64,000 nucleotides of DNA. Origin: Caulobacter radicis. GTDB lineage: Bacteria; Pseudomonadota; Alphaproteobacteria; Caulobacterales; Caulobacteraceae. Of this stretch, positions 38,077 through 45,824 are shown one piece after another. Made by a program: the position numbers and the translations under genes. The stretch lies in the NCBI RefSeq assembly GCF_003094615.1, contig NZ_QDKO01000007.1, positions 52,441-116,440 of the forward strand, given 5' to 3'. The notes beneath the pieces were generated by a model. The model did not search any database and had not been told where the DNA came from. It saw nothing but the letters and a program-made list of their open reading frames with translations. How positions within the stretch are numbered: position 1 is the stretch's first letter; every line of letters starts with the position of its first letter.

Positions 38077-39203
38077 TGAAGATCCTGCGGCTCCTGCACC
38101 GCTGGTCGGGCGGTCTGATCGGCCTTCTGCTGGCGGTGCTGGGGCTGACCGGCGCGCTGCTGGTGCACGAGGACGCGTTTCTGCGCGCCACCGTGCCCCA
38201 TGCCGCCGACGCTCAGCGGCAGGACGTCGCCACCCTGGCGGCCGCCGCGACGCGGATCTTCGCCGCGCAGGAGCGTCCGCGCTCGATCGTGCTGGCGACC
38301 GAGCGCAAGGGCCTGCACAAGCTGTCCTATCCCGGCGAGACGCAGAAGGGCGCCTATGCCGACCAGGACGGCGCCATCGTCCAGGCCTGGACCAGCAACT
38401 GGGCCCGGCCCGAGATCTGGCTGTTCGACCTGCACCACCACCTGTTCGCCGGCGACGTGGGCGACATCGTCGGCGGGATCGCCGGCCTCGCGGGCCTGGC
38501 CTTCGTGGTCACCGGCCTGATCCTGTGGTGGCCGACCCGGCGGATGTTTCAACTGCGCGCCTGGCCACGGATGATGAAGCGGGCGGCCATCGTCCACCAC
38601 CATCGCGACCTCGGGGTGCTGGTGGCGCCGCTGCTGGTCCTGTCGCTGACGACGGGCGCGACCATGAACCTGAAATGGTTCTCGCAAGCCCTGCGCGCGC
38701 CGTTCACGGCGCCGGCGGCGATGGACAAGGCCTCGGCCGCGCCGAAGATCAAGGGCGGCAAGCTGGCCGCCGACCTCGACTGGGGCAAGGTGATCGGCCA
38801 GGCCCAGGCCCGCTTCCCCGGCGCGGAAGTGCGCACCATCGGCCTGCCGGCCAAGACCGGCGGCCTGGTTGCGATCCGCCTGCGCCAGCAGGCCGAGTGG
38901 CTGCCCAACGGCCGCACCATGGCCTGGTTCGACCCGGCCACCGGCAAGATGGTCGCCTCGCGCGACGCGCAAGGCATGCCGCTGGGCTCGCGCATCACCA
39001 ACGCCGACTTCCCGCTGCACGCGGCCAAGGTCGGGGGGCTGGCCTACCGGCTGGTCATGACGGTGTCGGGCCTGGCCCTGACGCTGCTGGGCTCGCTGGC
39101 GGTGGTGACGTTCTGGGGCAATCCCTCGGGCCTGCCCAAGCGGCGGAAGAAGAAGGCGGTGAAGGTCAAGCCGACGCCTGAGCCGGCGACCGTCCAGGCC
39201 TAG
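38076..39203 (+). CDS. PepSY-associated TM helix protein (siderophore-reductase-like)
   Basis: A 375-residue inner-membrane protein of the PepSY_TM family. It begins LLHRWSGGLIGLLLAVLGLTGALLVHEDAFLRA, the standard first helix, and has LHHHLFAGDVGDIVGGIAGLAGLAFVVTGLILWWPTRR and VHHHRDLGVLVAPLLVLSLTTGA, in which the His clusters could bind heme or metal. Four hydrophobic segments with a periplasmic PepSY-like part in between, and a basic C-terminal tail KRRKKKAVKVK. Members next to TonB receptors are thought to help release iron from siderophores. Its ATG overlaps the receptor's stop (TGATG), so the two are coupled. Confidence 0.9.
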   Translation: MKILRLLHRWSGGLIGLLLAVLGLTGALLVHEDAFLRATVPHAADAQRQDVATLAAAATRIFAAQERPRSIVLATERKGLHKLSYPGETQKGAYADQDGAIVQAWTSNWARPEIWLFDLHHHLFAGDVGDIVGGIAGLAGLAFVVTGLILWWPTRRMFQLRAWPRMMKRAAIVHHHRDLGVLVAPLLVLSLTTGATMNLKWFSQALRAPFTAPAAMDKASAAPKIKGGKLAADLDWGKVIGQAQARFPGAEVRTIGLPAKTGGLVAIRLRQQAEWLPNGRTMAWFDPATGKMVASRDAQGMPLGSRITNADFPLHAAKVGGLAYRLVMTVSGLALTLLGSLAVVTFWGNPSGLPKRRKKKAVKVKPTPEPATVQA

Positions 39204-39234
39204 GCGGATCGACGTTTGGCTTTTGAGACGAAAA

Positions 39235-39321
39235 CCTCGTCCTTCGACAGGCTCAGGATGAGGTTTTTCAGTAGCCCGGGCCTGTAACATGGTCCTCATC
39301 CTGAGCTTGTCGAAGGACGAG
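39235..39321. repeat. REP-type inverted repeat (CTTCGACAGGCTCAGGATGAGG family)
   Basis: CCTCGTCCTTCGACAGGCTC and its continuation AGGATGAGG (39235-39263) are repeated inverted at 39293-39321 (one mismatch), around a 29-base centre. The same 29-base arm occurs with small changes at 59375. Sequences of this kind are spread through many alphaproteobacterial genomes. Confidence 0.92.
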
Positions 39322-39450
39322 GGCCACGCACGGGCTTGAACGCTGATCTGGTCTAAGGTTGCGCGTCCAAAAGCAGGTTGCGGTCGTCCGCCCTCCGACG
39401 CCATAAGCGCATGTGAGCGCTAACATGAGCGCGGCGGGGAAGGTGACGGC

Positions 39451-40907
39451 ATGAGGTCCTTGGTTCTGGCGGCGGCCCTGGCCGTCCTGCCCCCGACGGT
39501 CGCCGTCGCCCAAGCCGCGGCCGTCGAAACGACGGCGCCGGCCCAGAAGGCGCGGCTGATCGTGCTCAGCGATATCGAGGCCGATCCCGACGACAGCCAG
39601 TCGCTGGTGCGCCTGCTGCTCTACGCCAACGAGATCGACATCGAGGGGCTGGTCGCCATCACCTCGACCCACATGCGCGCCGAGGTCCATCCCGAGACCA
39701 TGCCCCGGATCATCGCCGCCTATGGCCAGGTCCAGCCCAACCTTGCCAAGCACGTCCCGGGTTATCCGACCGCCGAGACGCTGCTGGCCAAGGTCAGCGT
39801 CGGCCAGCCGGCCTACGGCATGGCCGCGATCGGTCCGGGCAAGGACACCGACGGCTCGCGGGCGATCATCGCCGCCCTCGACCGGCCCGACCCCCGCCCG
39901 CTGTGGATCGGCGCCTGGGGCGGGACCAACACCCTGGCCCAGGCCCTGACGACGCTCCGGGCGACCCGCGGCCCGGCCGAGCTGGAGCGCCTGATCGGCA
40001 AGCTGCGCGTCTATGCGATCTCCGACCAGGACGACACCGGCGCCTGGATCCGCAAGACCTTTCCCAAGCTGTTCTACATCGTCAGCCCGGCGGCTACGGC
40101 GCGGCGACCTGGATGGGCATGGGCTTCTCGGCCGAGGGGCTGGACAACGCCACGGTGTCCAACGCCTGGATCGCCGCCAACATCCAGCAGGGCCACGGCC
40201 CGCTCGGCGCGGCCTATCCCGACGTCGCCTACGGCATGGAGGGCGACACCCCCGCCTTCCTGGGTCTGATCCCCAATGGCCTGAACACGCCGGAGCGCCC
40301 GGACTGGGGCGGCTGGGGCGGCCGCTATCGCCTCTATACGCCGAGGCTGGAGGACACCGATCCCAAGGGCTTCAACGGCGGCGTGCCGGTCGAGCCCGAG
40401 ACGCGGCCGATCTGGACCAACGCCGTCGACCGTTACACCCCTTACGACCCCGCCGCGCACGGTCGGCCGATCAAGCTGGGCAAGCAGAGCTTCGAGGACT
40501 TCCGCGTCACCCTCTGGCGCTGGCGCGACGCCTATCAGAACGACTTCGCCGCCCGTATCGGCTGGACGACCCTGCCTTACGAGAAGGCCAACCATCCGCC
40601 GGTCGCGCGCCTGGGCCACCCCGACCACCTGACGGTGAAGGCCGGCGAGACCTTCGTGCTCAGCGCCGAGCCCAGCACCGACCCCGACGGCGACAGCCTG
40701 AGCTTCCTGTGGTTCCACTATCCGGAGGTCGGCAGCTGGACGAGCCCGATCGCGCCGGCCGGGGCCGAGAACGTCTATCGCACCGCCTTCAAGGCGCCGC
40801 AGGTGACGAGGCCCGAGACCGCGCATTTCATCGTCGCGGTGACCGACAAGGGCGCTCCGCCGATCACGCGCTATCGGCGGGTGGTGGTGACGATCCTGCC
40901 GCGGTAA
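39451..40907 (+). pseudogene. Sde182/DUF1593 nucleoside-hydrolase-like protein, single-base frameshift
   Basis: A gene for a secreted protein of about 485 residues, split by a frameshift. The first part (39451 on) has a signal peptide (MRSLVLAAALAVLPPTVAVAQA), then LIVLSDIEADPDDSQSLVRLLLYANEIDIEGLVA, the Asp-rich nucleoside-hydrolase-like motif of DUF1593/Sde182. After FYIVSP near 40089 the reading continues in another frame as GGYGAATWMGMGFSAEGLDN through an Ig-like C-terminal part (HPDHLTVKAGETFVLSAEPSTDPDGDSLSFLWFHYPE). One missing G in CCCGG|CGG explains it; adding it restores one frame. Related proteins bind or act on polysaccharide. It could be a true pseudogene or a base-calling error. 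Confidence 0.8.
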
Positions 40908-40963
40908 AACGTGGGTCGTCTAACCCTTTCTGGTTCTGTTCTCGTAAAGTTAGGAGCAAGGTC

Positions 40964-41842
40964 GTGCGCTCCAGATTGAGACATCAGAGCATGGCTTCTC
41001 ACAGCTATCGCAGGAAGTTTGAGCGTCGACCGCCATATATTCCTGCGGGTGGAGTTGCCTTCGCCCTTCCCAAGAAGTTGGCAGAGGCGAATGCAGAGGA
41101 GGCTGTAACGATCAGTCTTATCTGTCATCGTCGACTTTTCGGGGAGTGTTACAGTCGCATTTTTCCAAAATACCGATTTTCGGTCAGTGAAATTTCCGGC
41201 GTATTCATATTGTCGTTCGCTGAAACGAAATTGTTCCTGAGTGGGGTGGAGCGCCCCGGGGACATAGACCTTCTTATTGTGCCGTATGAAAAGGATGAGT
41301 TGATCCTAGATCAGGCCTTCGCGTTGGAGGTCAAGATCGTGCGGGCTAGCTATGAAAGGCAGGGGAAGTCACCCAACGAATTTGGATTTTCGCAAGGAAG
41401 AGCGCTGCTCGAGATGGGGTTCCCCTACGTGGGTGTCGCTCATCTCATAGTCTCCGACGAAAGCCCTCAAGAGGCCTGGCGCGAAATGCGGCGCTATGAA
41501 GTTCTCGATCAAGATGGAAATGTGGGGAATGAAGGGATCGATGTTCTCGATCATCTGCCGTGGATGCTTGTGGAGCGAGTTTACGGACGTCTTGCTAAGG
41601 CCTGCGTGAATGACGATCTTGCTTTATTGTCGGCCTTTGTGAAGCATTCCGATGAGGGGCTTGCTGCTAAGTATAGCGGTGTGGTTTGGATGCCGGTTGG
41701 GCGGGTCGCTCGGCGGAACCCCAAAATAAATTCAAGATTGTTGGATGCTATCGGCGATTTCTTCATAGCTCGTCCAAATTACTGGTTCGATAGCCCAAGT
41801 CGTGACCCGCGATCGGAGGTACCCGAAGGGGCTAGGGACTAA
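40964..41842 (+). CDS. Uncharacterised protein with PD-(D/E)XK-nuclease-like motif pattern, atypical base composition
   Basis: A 292-residue protein of unknown function. The GTG at 40964 is chosen because AGGAG lies seven bases upstream; an ATG at 40991 is the alternative. Visible parts: a basic N-terminus, GDIDLLIVPYE (Asp100, Asp102), FALEVKIVRAS (Glu122-Val-Lys124), then SQGRALLEMGFPYVGVAHLIVSD. The spacing of D...ExK followed by a helix with Gln resembles the core of PD-(D/E)XK nucleases and Holliday-resolvase-like folds, which is an inference only. The gene is clearly richer in A and T than all neighbours (many AAA, TTT, GAT, GTT codons), so it was probably acquired by transfer. It converges on and overlaps the MOSC gene by 11 bases. 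Confidence 0.75.
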   Translation: MRSRLRHQSMASHSYRRKFERRPPYIPAGGVAFALPKKLAEANAEEAVTISLICHRRLFGECYSRIFPKYRFSVSEISGVFILSFAETKLFLSGVERPGDIDLLIVPYEKDELILDQAFALEVKIVRASYERQGKSPNEFGFSQGRALLEMGFPYVGVAHLIVSDESPQEAWREMRRYEVLDQDGNVGNEGIDVLDHLPWMLVERVYGRLAKACVNDDLALLSAFVKHSDEGLAAKYSGVVWMPVGRVARRNPKINSRLLDAIGDFFIARPNYWFDSPSRDPRSEVPEGARD

Positions 41843-42353
41843 GCGCCGCCACAGCATCCCCCACCGCGATCTCGCCGCCTTCGATGACCCGGGCGGTCAG
41901 GCCGCCGCGGCCGCGGACGGCGTTGTAGCCGCCTTCACCGAGGATATCGTTCATGCGGCTGCAAGGATGGCAGCCGCCGGTGGCCTCCAGCAGCGCGCCG
42001 CCGATCCGGAAGCGCTTGTCGGACAGGCCCAGGAGGTTGATGCCCTCGACCACCGGGTTGCGGCGCAGGTCGAAGGGGGAGGCGGGCTCGTCGCGGCCCA
42101 GGAAGCCGGCGATGGCGGCAAGGTCCTCGGCCTGGATCAGGGTCACCTGGCGCGGACCGCCGGGGCGGCCGGCATAGTGGTCTCCCACGAGGCCGGCCTC
42201 GACGGTGATCTGCGCGCGTTCGACGGAATTCAGCGCCGCGCGCCGGGCCGGGCGCAGGCCGATCCAGACGAGGCGGCCAGGGCGCATGGGCCCCGCGATC
42301 AGCCGGGCGAGGGGGCTGTCGGGATTGATCCCGCGCCTGGCCCCCGCCGCCAT
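41832..42353 (-). CDS. MOSC domain-containing protein
   Basis: A 173-residue protein. RPGRLVWIGLRPARRAALNSVERAQITVEAGLVGDHYAGRPGGPRQVTLIQAEDLAAIAGFLG contains the conserved opening of the MOSC (molybdenum cofactor sulfurase C-terminal) fold, and LRRNPVVEGINLLGLSDKRFRIGGALLEATGGCHPCSRMN carries the absolutely conserved Cys (C-H-P-C). MOSC proteins bind molybdopterin or transfer sulfur; the YiiM-type ones reduce N-hydroxylated compounds with a partner. The ATG overlaps the uvrD stop as ATGA. The 3' end overlaps the foreign-looking gene by 11 bases, so that gene's arrival may have touched this gene's last codons. Confidence 0.88.
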   Translation of the reverse strand: MAAGARRGINPDSPLARLIAGPMRPGRLVWIGLRPARRAALNSVERAQITVEAGLVGDHYAGRPGGPRQVTLIQAEDLAAIAGFLGRDEPASPFDLRRNPVVEGINLLGLSDKRFRIGGALLEATGGCHPCSRMNDILGEGGYNAVRGRGGLTARVIEGGEIAVGDAVAALSP

Positions 42354-44770
42354 CAGGCCTTCTCGACGAAGCTGTCGATGACCTTCTTCTCGCCGGCCTT
42401 GTCGAAATTGACGGTCAGCTTGTTGCCCTCGATCGAGGCCACCTGGCCGTAGCCGAACTTGACGTGGAACACGCGGTCGCCGCGGCTGTAGGCGCTGTTG
42501 GTGGGGGCCGAGACCGCGACCAGCCGGCCTTCGCCCTCGATCGGCTTGGCCCGCGCCGCCGAGCCGCCGCCGCGCCAGGCCGCGTGGCCGCCGCCCTTTT
42601 CGGCGAAGCCGCGCGAGGTCTGCTGCACCCGGTCCTGCGCCCGCTTCCAGCCGGGGCTGTCGTAGCTGCCGCTCTGGAAGGCGCTGACGCCCGGATCGTC
42701 CCAGCGCGACGACACCGTCTGCTGCATGCCCGGTCCGCCGCCGTAGTAGCCGGTCTCCGACCCCGCATCGACGTGCTCCAGCGGCAGTTCGTCGACGAAG
42801 CGCGAGGGGAGTTGCGACGTCCAGCGGCCGTAGACCTGGCGGTTGGCCACGAAGCTGATGCGGGCCTCCTCGCGGGCGCGGGTGATGCCCACGTATGCCA
42901 GGCGTCGCTCTTCCTCGAGGCCCTTCTCGCCCTTGTCGTCCATGCTGCGCTGGCTGGGGAACACGCCTTCCTCCCAGCCGGGCAGGAACACCAGCGGGAA
43001 CTCCAGGCCCTTGGCCGAGTGCAGGGTCATGATCCAGACGGCGTCGCCGGTGGCCTCGCGGTCGAGGTCCATGACCAGCGACACGTGCTCCAGATAGGCC
43101 TCCAGGCTGTCGAACTGGCCCATCGACTGGACCAGTTCCTTCAGGTTTTCCAGGCGCGTCTGGCTCTGCGGGCCTTTGTCGAGGCGCAGGGCGTCGGTGT
43201 AGCCGCTCTCCTCCAGCACCATCTCCAGCACCCGCTGGTGGTGCATGTTGCCGATCTGGGCGCGCCAGCGGTCGAGATCGCGGATGAAGTTGGAAAGCGC
43301 CGTGCGGGTGCGGGCCGGCAGGTCGTCGCTGCCGATGATCACCCGGGCGGCCTCGACGGTGGAGATCCCTTCCAGGCGCGCGATCTGAAGCAGCTTCTGC
43401 ACCGAGGTGTCGCCGATACCGCGCTTGGGCGTGTTGACGATGCGCTCGAAGGCCAGGTCGTCGTCGGGCGACTGGATCAGGCGCAGATAGGCGTGGGCGT
43501 CGCGGATTTCCGCCCGCTCGAAGAACCTCGGGCCGCCGACCACCTTGTAGGGGATCTGCAGCATCACGAAGCGCTCTTCGAAGGCGCGCATCTGGAAGCT
43601 GGCCCGCACCAGGATGGCCATCTGATTGTAGCGGCGGCCCGCGCGCTTGGCCTTCTCGATCTCGTCGGCGACCATCCGGCTCTCGGCCTCGCCGTCCCAG
43701 ACGCCCGAAACCTTGACCTTCTCGCCGCCGGTTTCCTCGGTCCAGAGCGTCTTGCCCAGGCGGCCCTTGTTGGCGGTGATCAGGGTCGAGGCGGCCGCCA
43801 GGATATGCTCGGTCGAGCGGTAGTTGCGCTCCAGCCGCAGGACCTTGGCGCCGGGGAAGTCGCGCTCGAAGCGCAGGATGTTGTCCACCTCCGCCCCGCG
43901 CCAGCCATAGATCGACTGGTCGTCGTCGCCCACGCAGCAGACGTTCTGGCGGCCCTGGGCCAGCAGGCGCAGCCACAGGTACTGGGCGACGTTGGTGTCC
44001 TGGTACTCGTCGACCATCAGGTACTGGAAGCGGCGCTGGAAGTCGGCCAGCACGTCGGGATTGCCGGTGAAGATCGTGATGTTGTGCAGCAGGAGGTCGC
44101 CGAAGTCGCAGGCGTTCAGGATGCGCAGGCGCTCCTGGTACTGGCGATAGAGGCTGATGCCCTTGCCGTTGGCGAACTCGCCGGCCTCGCTGGGCGGCAC
44201 CTTGTCGGGCGTCCAGCCGCGGTTCTTCCAGGCGTCGATCAGGCCCGACAGGATGCGCGGCGTCCAGCGCTTGGCGTCGATATTGGCCGCCTCGATCAAC
44301 TGCTTGAGCAGCCGCTCGTTATCGTCGGTGTCGATGATCGTGTAGTTTGACTTCAGCCCCACCAGCTCGGCGTGGCGGCGCAGGATCTGGGCGGCCACCG
44401 AGTGGAAGGTGCCCAGCCACCGCAGGCCTTCGGCTTCCGGCCCGATGATGTGGGTGATCCGCTCGCGCATCTCGCGCGCGGCCTTGTTGGTGAAGGTGAC
44501 GGCCAGGATCTCCCACGGCCGGGCGCGGCCGGTGGCCAGGATGTGGGCCAGGCGCGTGGTCAGCACCCGGGTCTTGCCGGTGCCGGCGCCGGCCAGCACC
44601 AGGACCGGGCCTTCGGTGGTGACGACGGCTTCGTGCTGCTCGGTGTTGAGGCCGCTCAGATAGTCGGGCGCGGGCCCGCCGCCGCCCGGGGCTTGCGGTC
44701 GGGCCAGGTCGGAGATGCGCGGAGCGGGGAGGTCGCCGAACGGGTCGGTCGAGTCGAAGCCGGAAGACAT
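42353..44770 (-). CDS. uvrD: ATP-dependent DNA helicase UvrD/PcrA
   Basis: An 805-residue superfamily 1A helicase that unwinds DNA 3' to 5' in repair and removes RecA or stalled RNA polymerase. Motif I VLVLAGAGTGKTRVLTTRLAHIL, motif Ia VTFTNKAAREMRERI, motif II MVDEYQDTNVAQY, motif III CVGDDDQSIYGWRGAE, motif IV LERNYRST and motif V/VI VWIMTLHSAKGLEFPLVFLPGWEEG and AYVGITRAREEA are all present. The C-terminus is long and Gly/Ser-rich, ending in a Tudor-like fold (DRVFHVKFGYGQVASIEGNKLTVNFDKAGEKKVIDSF). Upstream is a candidate SOS box at 44773-44787. Confidence 0.96.
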   Translation of the reverse strand: MSSGFDSTDPFGDLPAPRISDLARPQAPGGGGPAPDYLSGLNTEQHEAVVTTEGPVLVLAGAGTGKTRVLTTRLAHILATGRARPWEILAVTFTNKAAREMRERITHIIGPEAEGLRWLGTFHSVAAQILRRHAELVGLKSNYTIIDTDDNERLLKQLIEAANIDAKRWTPRILSGLIDAWKNRGWTPDKVPPSEAGEFANGKGISLYRQYQERLRILNACDFGDLLLHNITIFTGNPDVLADFQRRFQYLMVDEYQDTNVAQYLWLRLLAQGRQNVCCVGDDDQSIYGWRGAEVDNILRFERDFPGAKVLRLERNYRSTEHILAAASTLITANKGRLGKTLWTEETGGEKVKVSGVWDGEAESRMVADEIEKAKRAGRRYNQMAILVRASFQMRAFEERFVMLQIPYKVVGGPRFFERAEIRDAHAYLRLIQSPDDDLAFERIVNTPKRGIGDTSVQKLLQIARLEGISTVEAARVIIGSDDLPARTRTALSNFIRDLDRWRAQIGNMHHQRVLEMVLEESGYTDALRLDKGPQSQTRLENLKELVQSMGQFDSLEAYLEHVSLVMDLDREATGDAVWIMTLHSAKGLEFPLVFLPGWEEGVFPSQRSMDDKGEKGLEEERRLAYVGITRAREEARISFVANRQVYGRWTSQLPSRFVDELPLEHVDAGSETGYYGGGPGMQQTVSSRWDDPGVSAFQSGSYDSPGWKRAQDRVQQTSRGFAEKGGGHAAWRGGGSAARAKPIEGEGRLVAVSAPTNSAYSRGDRVFHVKFGYGQVASIEGNKLTVNFDKAGEKKVIDSFVEKA

Positions 44771-44772
44771 GG

Positions 44773-44787
44773 GAACATATGTAGCAC
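44773..44787. promoter_or_regulatory. SOS (LexA) box candidate before uvrD
   Basis: On the minus strand the site reads GTGC-TACATAT-GTTC, matching the alphaproteobacterial LexA pattern GTTC-N7-GTTC at 7 of 8 fixed positions. It lies three bases before the uvrD start codon. A second arm GTTC at 44791 makes the segment GAAC...GTTC symmetrical. Position is good; the mismatch keeps this tentative. Confidence 0.4.
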
Positions 44788-44880
44788 AAAGTTCCCCGGG
44801 CTTAAGCCCCAGAGGCGGCTTTACGGAACCCTGGCCGCGGCCCTCCCGTTGATCGGCAGGGACGAGACAGGAGCAGGAAC

Positions 44881-45105
44881 ATGGCGGAAGAATCCAAATC
44901 GGGCGGGGGCAACGGCGGGCTGGCCTTTATCGTCGGCGCCCTCGTGGTCGTCGTGGCCGTGCTGGCCTTCGTGATGTTCTCCGGCGGCTTCACCCAGAAG
45001 AAGTCGGTGGACGTCGACATCACCGCGACCGCGCCCAAGCTGCCGGACGCGCCCAAGATGCCCGAAGCGCCGAAGGTTCCCGAAGCGCCCAAGGCGCCTG
45101 GCTGA
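44881..45105 (+). CDS. Small single-pass membrane protein
   Basis: A 74-residue protein with one transmembrane segment (residues about 12-35, GGLAFIVGALVVVVAVLAFVMF), a short Gly/Ser N-terminus and a C-terminal tail of Pro/Lys repeats (LPDAPKMPEAPKVPEAPKAPG). The tail repeat unit is about six residues long (xPEAPK). GGAGCAGGAAC precedes the ATG. It is divergent from uvrD and followed after 45 bases by another small membrane protein gene; the two may be cotranscribed. No family recognised; the periplasmic tail resembles a spacer. Confidence 0.72.
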   Translation: MAEESKSGGGNGGLAFIVGALVVVVAVLAFVMFSGGFTQKKSVDVDITATAPKLPDAPKMPEAPKVPEAPKAPG

Positions 45106-45150
45106 GCCGCGCCGGCCAAGAACGCGCTGGCCTAGAAAGAGGAGGCGGGC

Positions 45151-45372
45151 ATGGCTCGCCATCATGGACATCATCATGAAGGCGCCTGGAGCGGGGCCGC
45201 GCTGCTGACGGTTCTCGTCCTGGTCGCCCTGCTGGTCTACGCCGTCTGGCAGTCGGGCCTGCTGGCCGTGCGGCCGGACATCGCCGACCTGAGGCTGCCC
45301 AATCTGGCGCCGCCGACCATGCCGACGCCCAATCCCGAGCCGCTGCCGTCGCCGGTTCCGCGGCCGGGGTAG
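45151..45372 (+). CDS. Small single-pass membrane protein with His-rich N-terminus
   Basis: A 73-residue protein. The N-terminus MARHHGHHHEGAW has six His in eleven residues and could bind metal. Residues about 15-38 are a transmembrane helix (GAALLTVLVLVALLVYAVWQSG) and the C-terminus is Pro-rich (PPTMPTPNPEPLPSPVPRPG). GAGGAGGCGGGC before the ATG is a strong ribosome binding site. It has the same layout as the gene before it (membrane helix then Pro-rich tail), so both may be distant paralogues or act together. Function unknown. Confidence 0.72.
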   Translation: MARHHGHHHEGAWSGAALLTVLVLVALLVYAVWQSGLLAVRPDIADLRLPNLAPPTMPTPNPEPLPSPVPRPG

Positions 45373-45388
45373 GGGAGGCATTGAAGGA

Positions 45389-45519
45389 ACCTCCCCCAGA
45401 GGGGGGGCGCCCGAAGGCCGGTGGGGGGAAGTTTTCAGCTTCCCCGGGGCTGGCAGGTTCGGCATGCACGCCCCCACCGATCGCTACGCGATCGCCTCCC
45501 CCAGAGGGGGAGGTTCCTT
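45389..45519. repeat. Intergenic palindromic repeat, CCTCCCCCT family (copy 5)
   Basis: GAACCTCCCCCAGAGGGGGG at left and CCTCCCCCAGAGGGGGAGGT at right, with GATCGCTACGCGATC inside. It separates the small membrane protein genes from the convergent ribbon-helix-helix gene. Confidence 0.85.
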
Positions 45520-45523
45520 GTGG

Positions 45524-45733
45524 TTAGCCTCCCGCCCGCTGCAGGGCGTACACACGGCAGGCCGAGGCCAGCGGGCGCTCGCCGCGACCCACGTCGATGC
45601 GCTGGATCAGGGCTGCGATGCTGACGGCGTCCTGCTTGGCGATGCGGTCGAGCGCCGCCCAGAACTCGGGCTCGAGGGCCAGCGAGGTGGCGTGGCCCGC
45701 CAAGTTCACCGATCGCTTCTTCAAACTGCCCAT
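45524..45733 (-). CDS. Ribbon-helix-helix domain protein
   Basis: A 69-residue protein of the RHH_4 type: LKKRSVNLAGHATSLALEPEFWAALDRIAKQDAVSIAALIQRIDVGRGERPLASACRVYALQ. The beta strand RSVNLAGHATSLALE would lie in the major groove and the following helices form the dimer. It probably acts as a DNA-binding regulator or, as with similar short alphaproteobacterial proteins, an arginine-rich partner. An inverted repeat at 45779-45793 in the divergent promoter region before COQ4 is a candidate binding site. Single-gene unit. Confidence 0.85.
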   Translation of the reverse strand: MGSLKKRSVNLAGHATSLALEPEFWAALDRIAKQDAVSIAALIQRIDVGRGERPLASACRVYALQRAGG

Positions 45734-45778
45734 CGGCGCAACTCTCCGGCGGAACGACGGTTCGGCTCTTGATTAAAA

Positions 45779-45793
45779 ATGACGGCGTGTCAT
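45779..45793. promoter_or_regulatory. Inverted repeat in the RHH/coq4 intergenic region
   Basis: ATGAC-GGCGT-GTCAT is a perfect 5-bp-arm repeat; AGTGACGCC at 45798-45806 adds a related half site. It sits between the divergent RHH gene (start 45733) and the COQ4-like gene (start 45825), a natural place for an autoregulatory operator. Confidence 0.5.
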
Positions 45794-45824
45794 CTTTAGT
45801 GACGCCACGCCGGGAGCATGCCTG

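Noticed and set aside
41832..43976. 714-codon minus-strand frame covering MOSC and part of uvrD
   Set aside because: Its last 173 codons are the MOSC gene; the upstream part is out of frame with uvrD and antisense-like in composition.
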